NCBI RefSeq assembly: GCF_001905825.1
Contig: NZ_LIVV01000007.1
Span: 186,001-250,000, forward strand
DNA from: Streptomyces sp. CB02009
Lineage (GTDB): Bacteria > Actinomycetota > Actinomycetes > Streptomycetales > Streptomycetaceae
Reading direction: 5' to 3'
DNA: 64,000 bases
Below the pieces are notes generated by a model, which was not told the DNA's origin, did no database searches, and worked only from the letters and a program-made list of their open reading frames with translations. The position numbers and the translations under genes were made by a program. Positions 31,313 to 39,594 of the stretch are shown piece by piece (position 1 is the first letter of the stretch; each line of letters starts with the position of its first letter).

Positions 31313-33100
31313 TTACGCGAAGCGGGCGATCGGGTTGACCAGGTCGCCGACGAGCTGAAGGGCCGCCGACGGGTCGGACAGGTCGACCATCTGCTTGTTG
31401 TTGCGGAGCTGCAGGCGGTTCAGGGCCGACAGCGCGAAGGTCTCCGCGAACATGTCGTACTGGGCGAACCGGTCCGCCAGTTCCGGCTTCGACTGCTCGT
31501 AGCCGCGCACGCACTCCGCGACCGTCCGCCAGAAGCCGTCCTCGTCGAGGACGCCCTCCGTGGCGAGCGTCGCCGCCAGGAAGCGGAAGAAGCAGTCGAA
31601 GACGTCCGTGAAGACCGAGAGGAGCTTCATGTCCTCGGGGATCTCCGCGCGGACCCGCTCCACCGCCGGCGGCAGGACCGCCGCCGGGTCCATGACGACG
31701 ATCTCCTCCGCGATGTCCTTGAAGATCGCCCGCGACACCGCGCCGCGCTCGTCGAGGACCAGGATCACGTTCTCGCCGTGCGGCATGAACGCCAGGTCGT
31801 AGGCGTAGAAGCTGTGCAGGACCGGCAGCAGGTAGGCGTCCAGGTACTGGCGGAGCCAGTCCCGGGCCTCCAGGCCCGACTCCTTGATCAGCGCACCCGC
31901 GAACGACGCGCCCGTGTGGTCCACGTGGACGAGGGACGCCATCGTCGCGAGCCGCTCGCCCTCGGCGAGCGTCGGCACGGGCGACTCGCGCCAGAGCGCC
32001 GCCAGCATCTTGCGGTACGGCGAGTAGCGGTCGGTCGCGGCCTCGTACTCCAGGTGCCGGTAGCCGACGGCCGCCCGCTCGCGGATGATCGAGAAGCGGA
32101 CCGAGCGGAACGTCGCGTCCGACTCGATCAGGGTGTGCAGCCAGTCGTTGATGGCCGGGGTGGCCTCCATGTACGCGGCCGAGAGACCCCGCATGAAGCC
32201 CATGTTGAGGACCGACAGGGCCGTCTTCACATAGTGCTTGGCCGGGTCCGAGGTGTTGAAGAAGGTACGGATCGACTGCTGCGCCAGATACGTGTCGTCG
32301 CCCTCGCCCAGGTACACCAGGCGCTGCTGCGCGACCTCGGCCGCGAAGGTGACGGACAGCTTGTTCCACCACTGCCAGGGGTGCGCCGGCATGAGGAGGT
32401 AGTCGGCCAGGTCGAGACCGCGGGCGGCCAGAACGGCCGCGAAGCCGTCCACCGCCGCGTCGCCCAGCTCCGCGCGGACGAAGGCCTCGTAGTCGATGCC
32501 CGCGCCGGCCGTGAAGGTGGTGCGGTCGCGCCGCGCCGCCAGCCAGATCAGACGGATCCCGCTCGCCGCCTCGGGGGCGTACGCGCGGAACTCGTCGACG
32601 CCGAAGCCGAGCCGCCCGTTGTTCGCGACGAAGCAGGGGTGGCCCTCGGTCATCCCCGTCTCGATCGCCTGGAAGCCGGCGTGGGCCAGCTCGGCTGAGG
32701 TCACCGGCTCCTTGGTCGCCTTGAAGGCCGTACCGGCCAGCGTGGAGGAGATCTCCTCCAGGTAGACCGGCAGGACCTCGTCGCTCAGCCCGAGGGCGCC
32801 GCGCAGCTCGGTGACGAACTGGAGCGCGTCGAGCGGAAGCTGCTCGTCGCCGCGGTGGCGGCTGATCGACTCCGCGTAGACCTGCCAGTGGTCGAGGGCG
32901 TACCGGTCCGCGGTGAAGCGGTACTCGGTGGCGCCGTCGTCCGACAGCACCGCGTAGCGGCTGTCGCCGAGCTCGCGCGGGTCGAGGAGCCGCTCGTGGG
33001 CGAACTCCGCGAGGCCCTTGCGGATCAGCGCGCGGTTGGCGTCCGCCCAGAGCTCGGGGGTGAGGTGCGCGACGGGGTTCGTCGTATCGGCGGTGCTCAT
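31313..33100 (-). CDS. desD: Desferrioxamine synthetase (IucA/IucC-type NIS synthetase)
   Basis: The 595-residue protein belongs to the NRPS-independent siderophore synthetases and joins and cyclises N-hydroxy-N-succinyl-cadaverine units into desferrioxamine. Family elements include GHPCFVANNGRLGF, the LLMPAHPWQWW motif that contacts ATP and citrate-type substrates, SIRTFFN, and KHYVKTALSVLNMGFMRG. The C-terminal FhuF-like region contains HGENVILVLDERG and VFDCFFRFL. It overlaps desC by four bases (ATGA) and is last in the minus-strand operon desA-desB-desC-desD. Expression should follow the iron box at 36410. Confidence 0.96.
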   Translation of the reverse strand: MSTADTTNPVAHLTPELWADANRALIRKGLAEFAHERLLDPRELGDSRYAVLSDDGATEYRFTADRYALDHWQVYAESISRHRGDEQLPLDALQFVTELRGALGLSDEVLPVYLEEISSTLAGTAFKATKEPVTSAELAHAGFQAIETGMTEGHPCFVANNGRLGFGVDEFRAYAPEAASGIRLIWLAARRDRTTFTAGAGIDYEAFVRAELGDAAVDGFAAVLAARGLDLADYLLMPAHPWQWWNKLSVTFAAEVAQQRLVYLGEGDDTYLAQQSIRTFFNTSDPAKHYVKTALSVLNMGFMRGLSAAYMEATPAINDWLHTLIESDATFRSVRFSIIRERAAVGYRHLEYEAATDRYSPYRKMLAALWRESPVPTLAEGERLATMASLVHVDHTGASFAGALIKESGLEARDWLRQYLDAYLLPVLHSFYAYDLAFMPHGENVILVLDERGAVSRAIFKDIAEEIVVMDPAAVLPPAVERVRAEIPEDMKLLSVFTDVFDCFFRFLAATLATEGVLDEDGFWRTVAECVRGYEQSKPELADRFAQYDMFAETFALSALNRLQLRNNKQMVDLSDPSAALQLVGDLVNPIARFA

Positions 33101-33627
33101 GCGGCGACTCCCACGGCGGCCTCGAACTGCTCCCGGGTGCAGAAGCTCAGCAGTGCCTTCTTCTCCGGCTTCTGGATCTCCCGCTCCGGCACGAAGCCGA
33201 CGGCCTCGTTGAGCGCGTGGACGGCCTTGTTGGACACGTCGGGCTCGACGACGACCCGGGCGGTCGCCGGGTCGGCGAACAGCTCCGTCATCACGGCGGT
33301 GATCACCTTGCGGGTGAAGCCGTGCACGGGGGTGTCGGTCGGGGCGACGAGGAAGTGCATGCCGACGTCGCCCGGCTGCGGGTCGTAGAGGCCGACCAGC
33401 TCCAGGTGGGCCGGGTCGTAGCGCTCCATGAGGATCGCGGGGACCTCGTCGACCAGGCCGATGAACGCCTCGTGGTGGGGGTGGGCGGCGAAGGCCGTGT
33501 ACTCGCGCACGACGTCCTCGACGCTCGCGTCCTGCATCATCCAGAACGCGGCCTTGGGGTGGGTGACCCAGCCGTGGAGCAGTTCCGCGTCCTGGACGGG
33601 GTCGAGCGGGCGGAAGCGGACGGTCAT
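33097..33627 (-). CDS. desC: Desferrioxamine acyltransferase (GNAT/RhbD-like)
   Basis: The 176-residue protein resembles the IucB/RhbD acyltransferases that acylate N-hydroxycadaverine with succinyl-CoA or acetyl-CoA. The GNAT core is visible as FRPLDPVQDAELLHGWVTHP split over the start, GMHFLVAPTD, GFTRKVITAVMTELFAD and VVVEPDVSNKAVHALNEAVGF, the last being the CoA-binding and family signature strand. It overlaps both neighbours by four bases, so desB-desC-desD are translationally coupled. It is a normal-length des operon member. Confidence 0.95.
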   Translation of the reverse strand: MTVRFRPLDPVQDAELLHGWVTHPKAAFWMMQDASVEDVVREYTAFAAHPHHEAFIGLVDEVPAILMERYDPAHLELVGLYDPQPGDVGMHFLVAPTDTPVHGFTRKVITAVMTELFADPATARVVVEPDVSNKAVHALNEAVGFVPEREIQKPEKKALLSFCTREQFEAAVGVAA

Positions 33628-34907
33628 GCGGCGAACTCCTGGAAGGCGATGGTCTTCTCGACGGGGTAGTAGTCGTAGCCCAGCATCGCTCCGATGATGT
33701 ACGCGTTGCGGTACGCACCCATGCCGAGGTCGGGCGAGGTGATCGAGTGGGTGTGCACGGAGGCGTTCTGCAGGAACACCCCGCGGCCCGTCGTGTCGAT
33801 CGCGTAGTTGCGGGCCACGTCGAAGCGGCCCTGTCCGTCCCAGTTGAGGCGGTCGCGGACCGGCTCCAGGAAGGCGGGGACGGCGTACTTGTAGCCGGTG
33901 GCGAGGATCAGGCCCTCGGTGTCCAGGGTGAAGTCCTTCTCCTGCTCCTCCTGGCGGAAGCCGAGGGTGTACGTGCCGGTCGACTCCTCGTACGCGGCGG
34001 TGTGCAGCGCGGAGTTGGTGAGGAGGCGGGTGGGCACGGGGCCGGCCAGGTTCTTCTGGTAGAGCAGGTCGAAGATGGCGTCGATGAGCTCGCCGTCGAT
34101 GCCCTTGAAGAGGCCCTTCTGCTCGGTCTCCAGGCGGTAGCGGGTCCGCTCGGGGAGCGCGTGGAAGTAGTCCACGTACTCCGGGGAGGTCATCTCCAGG
34201 GTGAGCTTGGTGTACTCCAGCGGGAAGAAGCGCGGGGAGCGGGTCACCCAGTTGAGCCGGTACCCGTGGACGTCGATCTCGCCGAGGAGGTCGTAGTAGA
34301 TCTCGGCGGCGCTCTGGCCGCTGCCGACCAGGGTGATCGACTTCTTCTTCTGGAGCTCCGCCTTGTTCGGGAGGTAGCGCGAGTTGTGGATCAGGTCGCC
34401 GCCGAGGTCCTGGCAGGTCTCGGGGACGTACGCCGGGGTGCCGGTGCCGAGGACCAGACGACGCGAGCGGAACGTTTCTCCGGCCTCGGTGGCCACCACG
34501 TACACCTCGGCGGCCTCGTCGAACGTCACGGTGGCGACGGTCGTCGAGAAGCGGACGGAGGAGAGGCGTCCGGCGGCCCAGCGGCAGTAGTCGTTGTACT
34601 CGGTCCGCAGCGGGTAGAAGTTCTCGCGGATGTAGAACGAGTACAGCCGGCCCTTGTCCTTGAGGTAGCTCAGGAAGGAGTACGGCGAGGTCGGGTCGGC
34701 CATCGTGACCAGGTCCGACATGAACGGGGTCTGGAGGTGGGCGCCTTCGAGGAACATCCCCGAGTGCCACTCGAAGTCGGGCTTCGACTCCAGGAAGAGG
34801 CCGTTCAGCTCGTCGATCGGCTCGGTCAGGCAGGCGAGTCCGAGGTTGAACGGACCGAGCCCGATGCCGATGAAGTCGTGGATCTCGGTCGTCTCAGGCG
34901 TGGACAA
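33624..34907 (-). CDS. desB: Cadaverine N-hydroxylase (lysine/ornithine N-monooxygenase family)
   Basis: This FAD- and NADPH-dependent monooxygenase of 427 residues hydroxylates cadaverine. FIGIGLGPFNLGLA carries the FAD GxGxxN motif, LVGSGQSAAEIYYDLL the NADPH GxGxxA motif, and LILATGYKYAVP the family ATGY motif. The frame begins with a TTG at 34905-34907, just after GGGAGAGA, and overlaps the desA stop by 14 bases. The TTG is supported by coupling, by that ribosome-binding site and by the family alignment (FIGIGLGP near residue 12), but is a weak initiation codon and may limit hydroxylase levels. Confidence 0.95.
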   Translation of the reverse strand: MSTPETTEIHDFIGIGLGPFNLGLACLTEPIDELNGLFLESKPDFEWHSGMFLEGAHLQTPFMSDLVTMADPTSPYSFLSYLKDKGRLYSFYIRENFYPLRTEYNDYCRWAAGRLSSVRFSTTVATVTFDEAAEVYVVATEAGETFRSRRLVLGTGTPAYVPETCQDLGGDLIHNSRYLPNKAELQKKKSITLVGSGQSAAEIYYDLLGEIDVHGYRLNWVTRSPRFFPLEYTKLTLEMTSPEYVDYFHALPERTRYRLETEQKGLFKGIDGELIDAIFDLLYQKNLAGPVPTRLLTNSALHTAAYEESTGTYTLGFRQEEQEKDFTLDTEGLILATGYKYAVPAFLEPVRDRLNWDGQGRFDVARNYAIDTTGRGVFLQNASVHTHSITSPDLGMGAYRNAYIIGAMLGYDYYPVEKTIAFQEFAA

Positions 34908-36333
34908 GGGTCTCTCCCAGGTACTGCTCGGCGTAGCCGGCGATCAGATCGAGGACGGCGGCGATGTCGGCCGCGGTGGTCTCGGGGTTGAGCAGGGTGA
35001 ACTTGAGGTACTGGCGGCCGTCGACCTTGGTGCCGGCGACGACGGCCTCACCGGAGGCGAACAGGGCCTTGCGGGCGTGCAGGTTGGCCCGGTCGATGTC
35101 CTCGGGGGACGCGGCGCCCCGCGGGATGTAGCGGTAGACGAGGGTGGAGATCCGCGGCTCGACCACGACGTCGTAGCGCGGGTCGGCGGCGAGCAGCGCG
35201 AAGCCCTCGGCGGCCAGGTCGCAGACCTCGTCGAAGAGCTGCCCGACACCGTCGGCGCCCATCACGCGCAGGGTCATCCAGAGCTTGAGCGCGTCGAAGC
35301 GGCGGGTGGTCTGGAGGGACTTGTCGACCTGGTTGGGGATCTGCTCGGCCACCGTGCGAGCCGGGTTGAGGTAGTCCGCGTGGTAGGTCGCGTGGCGCAG
35401 GGTGGCGCCGTCGCGGACCAGGATCGCCGAGGAACTCACCGGCTGGAAGAAGGACTTGTGGAAGTCGACGGTGACCGAGTCGGCCCGCTCGATGCCGGAC
35501 AGGAGGCCGCGGCGGGTGGGGGAGGCGAGCAGTCCGCAGCCGTAGGCGGCATCCACGTGCATCCAGGTGCCGTACTCGTCGGCCAGGGCCGCGATCTCGG
35601 GCAGCGGGTCGATGGAGCCGAAGTCGGTGGTTCCGGCGGTGGCGACGATCGCCATCGGGACGAGGCCCTCGGCGCGGCAGGCCTCCAGCTCGGCGGCGAG
35701 GACGACGGACTGCATCCGCTTGTCCCGGTCGACCGGGATGGAGATGACGGCGTCCTGGCCGAGGCCGAGGAGGCCGGCCGACTTCTGGACGCTGAAGTGG
35801 CTGCACTCGGAGGAGAAGATCCGGAGCTTCGACAGGTCGGTGCTCTTCGCCTCCTCGCGGGCGAGGAGCAGCGCCTGGAGGTTGGACTGCGAACCGCCGC
35901 TGGTGAACACGCCGTCGGCGCCCGGGCCGAAGCCGATGCGGCCGTTGGTCCAGTCGACGAGCTTGCGCTCGATGAGGGTGCCGCCCGCGCTCTGGTCCCA
36001 GGTGTCGAGCGAGGAGTTGACCGCCGAGAGGACGGCCTCGCCGAGGACGGCCGGGATGACCACCGGGCAGTTGAGGTGGCCCAGGTAGCGGGGGTGGTGG
36101 AAGTAGACGGCGTCGCGGAGGTAGACGCTCTCCAGCTCGTCGAGCGCGGCGGAGGCGTCGCCGAGCGGACGGTCGAGGTCGACGGCGTCGATGACGGGGG
36201 CGAGCTCGGCGGGGGTCACTCCGGTGAACGGACGTCGCGTCGCGGCGAGTTTGTCCGCCACCCGCTCGACTCCTTCGGTGACGGAGCGCCGGTAGCTCTC
36301 CGCCGTGGTGTCGTTGAGCAGGTGAGAGCGCAT
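34894..36333 (-). CDS. desA: Lysine decarboxylase for desferrioxamine (PLP, group II)
   Basis: The 479-residue group II PLP decarboxylase converts lysine to cadaverine, the first step of desferrioxamine synthesis. The PLP lysine is Lys293 in VTVDFHKSFFQPVS; Asp261 in MHVDAAYG binds the ring nitrogen, and YLGHLNCPVV and TSGGSQSNLQALLLAR are family elements. It is the first gene of the operon, 76 bases downstream of a 19-bp iron box. The pathway continues with DesB hydroxylation, DesC acylation and DesD assembly. Confidence 0.96.
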   Translation of the reverse strand: MRSHLLNDTTAESYRRSVTEGVERVADKLAATRRPFTGVTPAELAPVIDAVDLDRPLGDASAALDELESVYLRDAVYFHHPRYLGHLNCPVVIPAVLGEAVLSAVNSSLDTWDQSAGGTLIERKLVDWTNGRIGFGPGADGVFTSGGSQSNLQALLLAREEAKSTDLSKLRIFSSECSHFSVQKSAGLLGLGQDAVISIPVDRDKRMQSVVLAAELEACRAEGLVPMAIVATAGTTDFGSIDPLPEIAALADEYGTWMHVDAAYGCGLLASPTRRGLLSGIERADSVTVDFHKSFFQPVSSSAILVRDGATLRHATYHADYLNPARTVAEQIPNQVDKSLQTTRRFDALKLWMTLRVMGADGVGQLFDEVCDLAAEGFALLAADPRYDVVVEPRISTLVYRYIPRGAASPEDIDRANLHARKALFASGEAVVAGTKVDGRQYLKFTLLNPETTAADIAAVLDLIAGYAEQYLGETLVHA

Positions 36334-36409
36334 GTGGGGGGCCTCCAGGTACGGGGCTCGGTCGCGCCCTCCGGACAGGGGAAAGGGGCGAGGGGCGACG
36401 CGGTGAAAA

Positions 36410-36428
36410 CAAGGTTAGCCTAACCTAA
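36410..36428 (-). promoter_or_regulatory. Iron box (DmdR1/IdeR operator) of the des operon
   Basis: On the minus strand the site reads TTAGGTTAGGCTAACCTTG, matching the actinobacterial consensus TTAGGTTAGGCTCACCTAA at most positions. It is 76 bases upstream of desA, so iron-bound DmdR1 would block the promoter. Confidence 0.93.
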
Positions 36429-36529
36429 CTTTCCACCGCAATGACCCTCGCCCCTCACCTGTCACGGCAGTTGGCGGCCGTCATCGACCGGACTGTCCGC
36501 TTTTGACGGGGAGTGTGCTGGCTGGCTGG

Positions 36530-37390
36530 CTATGCGTCTTCCTGTGTCTCGTCCGGGACCTCGCGCAGCGCGTCCTCGGACAGGCCCTTGCGCCAGTAGC
36601 CGACGAACGTCACCCGGCGCCGGTCGAGTTCGCGGTCCCGCACGAAGTGCCGGCGCAGCGCCTTCACCGCGCCCGACTCGCCCGCGATCCAGACGTACGG
36701 GGCCTCCCCGGGCAGTTCGGCGCCCCGCACCGCCTCCACGGCGGACGGCGCCCCCTCCTCGCGTACGAGCCAGGTGACGGTCGCGTCCGCCCGCGTCGCC
36801 AGGTCCGTGCGGTCGCCGGAGTACGGCACCTCCAGGAACACCTGGGCGCGGATCCCGGCCGGCAGCCACTCCAGGATCGCCGAGGCGGCCGGAAGCGCGG
36901 TCTCGTCGGCCCAGATCAGGACCGAGTCGGCGTCCTCGGGCAGCCGGAAGCGGACGGCGGTGTTCTCGGCGATCGCCGGGCCGAGGACGACCACGCGGTC
37001 GCCCGGGGTGGCCCGCGAGGCCCAGCGGCAGGCGGGGCCGCCGTCCTCGTGGATCGCGAAGTCGATGTCGACGGCGTTCTCGGAGTGCTCCGCCTCGGTG
37101 CGCTGCTCGCGGACGGTGTACGAACGCATCACGGCCCGCACGTCCTCGGGCATCGCACGCCAGGCGCCGAGGACCGCGTACATGTCCGGGTCGTCGAGCG
37201 GGGGCAGGACGGGTGCGTCCTGGCCGGGGTGCGGCAGGAAGAGGGAGAGCGACTGGTCGCGGCCGCCGGCGGCGAAGTTCTTCAGGTCGTCGCCGGTGAA
37301 GGTGACGCGGACCAGGGACGGGCCGAGCCGCCGGGTCCGGTCCACCCGCAGGCGGAAGAACTGGAAGGGGGCGGTCTCGGGGTGCGTCAT
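36530..37390 (-). CDS. Siderophore-interacting protein (FAD-binding ferric reductase)
   Basis: The 286-residue SIP-family flavoprotein reduces ferric siderophores in the cytoplasm to release iron. The FAD-binding barrel occupies residues 8-125, with RSYTVRE (the RxYTxR motif contacting FAD) near 107-113 and GPACRWASRATPGDRVVVLGP. A C-terminal NAD(P)H-type domain contains LIWADETALPAASAILEWLP and the WRKGLSED end typical of the family. An iron box ends seven bases before the ATG, so it is iron-repressed and should be co-expressed with desABCD next door. Confidence 0.94.
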   Translation of the reverse strand: MTHPETAPFQFFRLRVDRTRRLGPSLVRVTFTGDDLKNFAAGGRDQSLSLFLPHPGQDAPVLPPLDDPDMYAVLGAWRAMPEDVRAVMRSYTVREQRTEAEHSENAVDIDFAIHEDGGPACRWASRATPGDRVVVLGPAIAENTAVRFRLPEDADSVLIWADETALPAASAILEWLPAGIRAQVFLEVPYSGDRTDLATRADATVTWLVREEGAPSAVEAVRGAELPGEAPYVWIAGESGAVKALRRHFVRDRELDRRRVTFVGYWRKGLSEDALREVPDETQEDA

Positions 37391-37396
37391 GGAAAC

Positions 37397-37415
37397 ATAG
37401 GTTAGCCTAACCTCA
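37397..37415 (-). promoter_or_regulatory. Iron box upstream of the siderophore-interacting protein gene
   Basis: The minus strand reads TGAGGTTAGGCTAACCTAT, with a perfect GGTTAG-GCTAACC core. It ends seven bases from the start codon, leaving no room for a normal ribosome-binding site, so the transcript may be leaderless or nearly so. Confidence 0.92.
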
Positions 37416-37432
37416 TAAGTGCTGGAACGGGG

Positions 37433-37469
37433 GGAGGGCCCGCCGCCCCCGCGGGGCGACGGACCCTCC
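37433..37469 (-). terminator. Imperfect hairpin downstream of the acyl-CoA dehydrogenase gene
   Basis: GGAGGG...CCGCCGCCCC can pair with GGGGCG...CGG...CCCTCC around CGC, with two small internal loops. It begins 18 bases past the stop of the leucine-degradation operon on the minus strand. Confidence 0.6.
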
Positions 37470-37486
37470 ACGCGAGCCGGGCCGGG

Positions 37487-38647
37487 TCAGCCCTGGAGGC
37501 CCAACTCCCTCGCGATCAGCATGCGCTGGACCTCGCTGGTGCCCTCGCCGATCTCCAGGATCTTGGAGTCGCGCCACATCCGGGCCACCGGGTACTCGTT
37601 CATGAAGCCGTAGCCGCCGTGGATCTGGGTCGCCTCACGGGCGTTGTCCACAGCCACCGTCGAGGAGTACAGCTTCGCGATCGCCGCCTCCTTCTTGAAC
37701 GTCTCGCCGAGCACCAGCCGCGAGGCCGCGTCCCGCCAGCCGATCCGCGCCATGTGCGCCCGCATCTCCATGTCGGCGATCTTGAACTGGATGGCCTGGT
37801 TGTCACCGATCGGCCGGCCGAAGGCGTGACGTTCCTTCGCGTACTTCACCGACTCGTCGACACAGCCCTGCGCCAGACCCGTCGCCAGCGCCGCGATCGC
37901 CACCCGGCCCTCGTCCAGGATCCGCAGGAACTGCGCGTACCCGCGCCCCTCCTCGCCCAGCAGGTTCTCCACCGGGACCCGCACGTCGTCGAACGACAGC
38001 TCACGCGTGTCCGACGCGTTCCAGCCCACCTTCGAATACGGCGCGGCCACAGTGAACCCGGGAGTCCCGGACGGCACGATGATGGAGGAGATCAGCGGAC
38101 GGCCGTCGGGCTTGCGGCCCGTCACCGCCGTGACCGTCACCAGACCCGTGATGTCCGTACCGGAGTTGGTGATGAAGCACTTCGAACCGTTGATCACCCA
38201 GTGGTCGCCGTCGCGCACCGCCGTCGTCCGCGTGCCGCCCGCGTCCGAACCGGCGCCCGGCTCCGTCAGACCGAACGCACCCAGTACCTCACCCGCGCAC
38301 AGCCGCGGCAGCCACTCCCGCTTCTGCTCGTCCGTGCCGAAGAGGTAGACGGGCATCGCACCGAGCGACACCCCCGCCTCCAGCGTGATCGCCACCGAGG
38401 AGTCCACCCGGGCCAGCTCCTCCAGCGCGATCCCCAGCGCCAGATAGTCACCGCCCATACCGCCGTACTCCTCGGGGAACGGCAGCCCGAACAGGCCCAT
38501 ACGGCCCATCTCGCGGACGATCTCGTACGGGAACTCGTGCCGCTCGTAGTAGTCGCCGATCTTCGGCGCCACGACATCGTGCGCGAACGCCTCGACGGTA
38601 CGGCGGAGTTCCTCGTGCTCGGCGGAGAGCCGGTGGTCGAGAGACAT
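37487..38647 (-). CDS. acdH: Branched-chain acyl-CoA dehydrogenase (isovaleryl-CoA type)
   Basis: The 386-residue flavoenzyme has the standard acyl-CoA dehydrogenase signatures: GAFGLTEPGAGSDAGG, WVINGSKCFITNSG, and AFGRPIGDNQAIQFKIADME and QIHGGYGFMNEYPVARMWRD near the end. By context it oxidises isovaleryl-CoA to 3-methylcrotonyl-CoA in leucine degradation, and in Streptomyces AcdH also oxidises other branched short acyl-CoAs that feed polyketide synthesis. It is eight bases downstream of hmgL in a four-gene operon. Electrons pass to ETF, which is not encoded here. Confidence 0.93.
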   Translation of the reverse strand: MSLDHRLSAEHEELRRTVEAFAHDVVAPKIGDYYERHEFPYEIVREMGRMGLFGLPFPEEYGGMGGDYLALGIALEELARVDSSVAITLEAGVSLGAMPVYLFGTDEQKREWLPRLCAGEVLGAFGLTEPGAGSDAGGTRTTAVRDGDHWVINGSKCFITNSGTDITGLVTVTAVTGRKPDGRPLISSIIVPSGTPGFTVAAPYSKVGWNASDTRELSFDDVRVPVENLLGEEGRGYAQFLRILDEGRVAIAALATGLAQGCVDESVKYAKERHAFGRPIGDNQAIQFKIADMEMRAHMARIGWRDAASRLVLGETFKKEAAIAKLYSSTVAVDNAREATQIHGGYGFMNEYPVARMWRDSKILEIGEGTSEVQRMLIARELGLQG

Positions 38648-38655
38648 GGGGGACG

Positions 38656-39594
38656 TCACTCCTTGTGGGAGAGGGCGCGGACGGTACGGGAGGGGCTGGG
38701 ACGGCCCAGCTGTTCGGCCATCCACACGCTCGTGGCGGTGAGGGCGGCCAGATCGACCCCGGTCTCGATGCCGAGACCGTCGAGCATCCACACGAGATCC
38801 TCGGTGGCGAGATTGCCGGTCGCGCTCTTCGCGTACGGGCAGCCGCCGAGGCCGCCGGCGGAGGCGTCGACCGTGGTCACTCCGTGGCGGAGCGCGGCGA
38901 GCGTGTTGGAGAGGGCCTGGCCGTAGGTGTCGTGGAAGTGCACGGCCAGGCGGGAGGTCGGGACGCCCGCCTCGTGCAGCGCGGTCAGCAGCGCCTGGAC
39001 GTGGCCGGGGGTGGCCACGCCGATCGTGTCCCCGAGGCTCAGCTCGTCGCAGCCCATCTCCGCGAGGGCCTTGGTGACGCGGACCACCTGCTCGATCGGG
39101 ACGGCGCCCTCCCAGGGGTCGCCGAAGCACATCGACAGATAGCCGCGGACCTTGAGCCCGGCCTCTATGGCCCGGGTGACCGTCGGCGCGAACATCGCGA
39201 GCGCCTCGTCCACGGTCCGGTTCAGGTTGGCCTTCGCGAAGGACTCGGTCGCCGAGGCGAACACCGCCACCTCGCGTGCCCCGAGCGCCAGGGCGCGGTC
39301 GAGGCCGCGCTCGTTCGGCACGAGCACCGGGAGCCGGACCGGCAGATCGCGGACCAGCGGGAACAGGTCCTCCGCGTCGGCCAGCTGGGGCACCCACTTG
39401 GGGTGCACGAAGCTGGTCGCCTCGACGGTGGACAGCCCGGCGGCGGCGAGCCGCCGGATGAACTCCGCCTTCACATCCGTCGGGACGGCGCCCTTCTCGT
39501 TCTGCAGCCCGTCGCGCGCGCCGACCTCGTGGATCCGCACCCGGGCCGGCAGCGCCGGATCGGGCACGGCCATGGGCAGTCCTGCGGCGGTCAT
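38656..39594 (-). CDS. hmgL: Hydroxymethylglutaryl-CoA lyase
   Basis: The 312-residue TIM-barrel protein cleaves HMG-CoA to acetyl-CoA and acetoacetate. It shows the metal-site strand EVGARDGLQNEKG, SMCFGDPWEG, LGDTIGVATPG and the signature GGLGGCPYAKSATGN with the catalytic Cys near the C-terminus. The ATG overlaps the carboxylase alpha stop by four bases. It is the third gene of the operon and the last step of leucine breakdown. A short 10-residue extension before MAVPDP is not conserved, so Met8 could be the true start. Confidence 0.95.
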   Translation of the reverse strand: MTAAGLPMAVPDPALPARVRIHEVGARDGLQNEKGAVPTDVKAEFIRRLAAAGLSTVEATSFVHPKWVPQLADAEDLFPLVRDLPVRLPVLVPNERGLDRALALGAREVAVFASATESFAKANLNRTVDEALAMFAPTVTRAIEAGLKVRGYLSMCFGDPWEGAVPIEQVVRVTKALAEMGCDELSLGDTIGVATPGHVQALLTALHEAGVPTSRLAVHFHDTYGQALSNTLAALRHGVTTVDASAGGLGGCPYAKSATGNLATEDLVWMLDGLGIETGVDLAALTATSVWMAEQLGRPSPSRTVRALSHKE

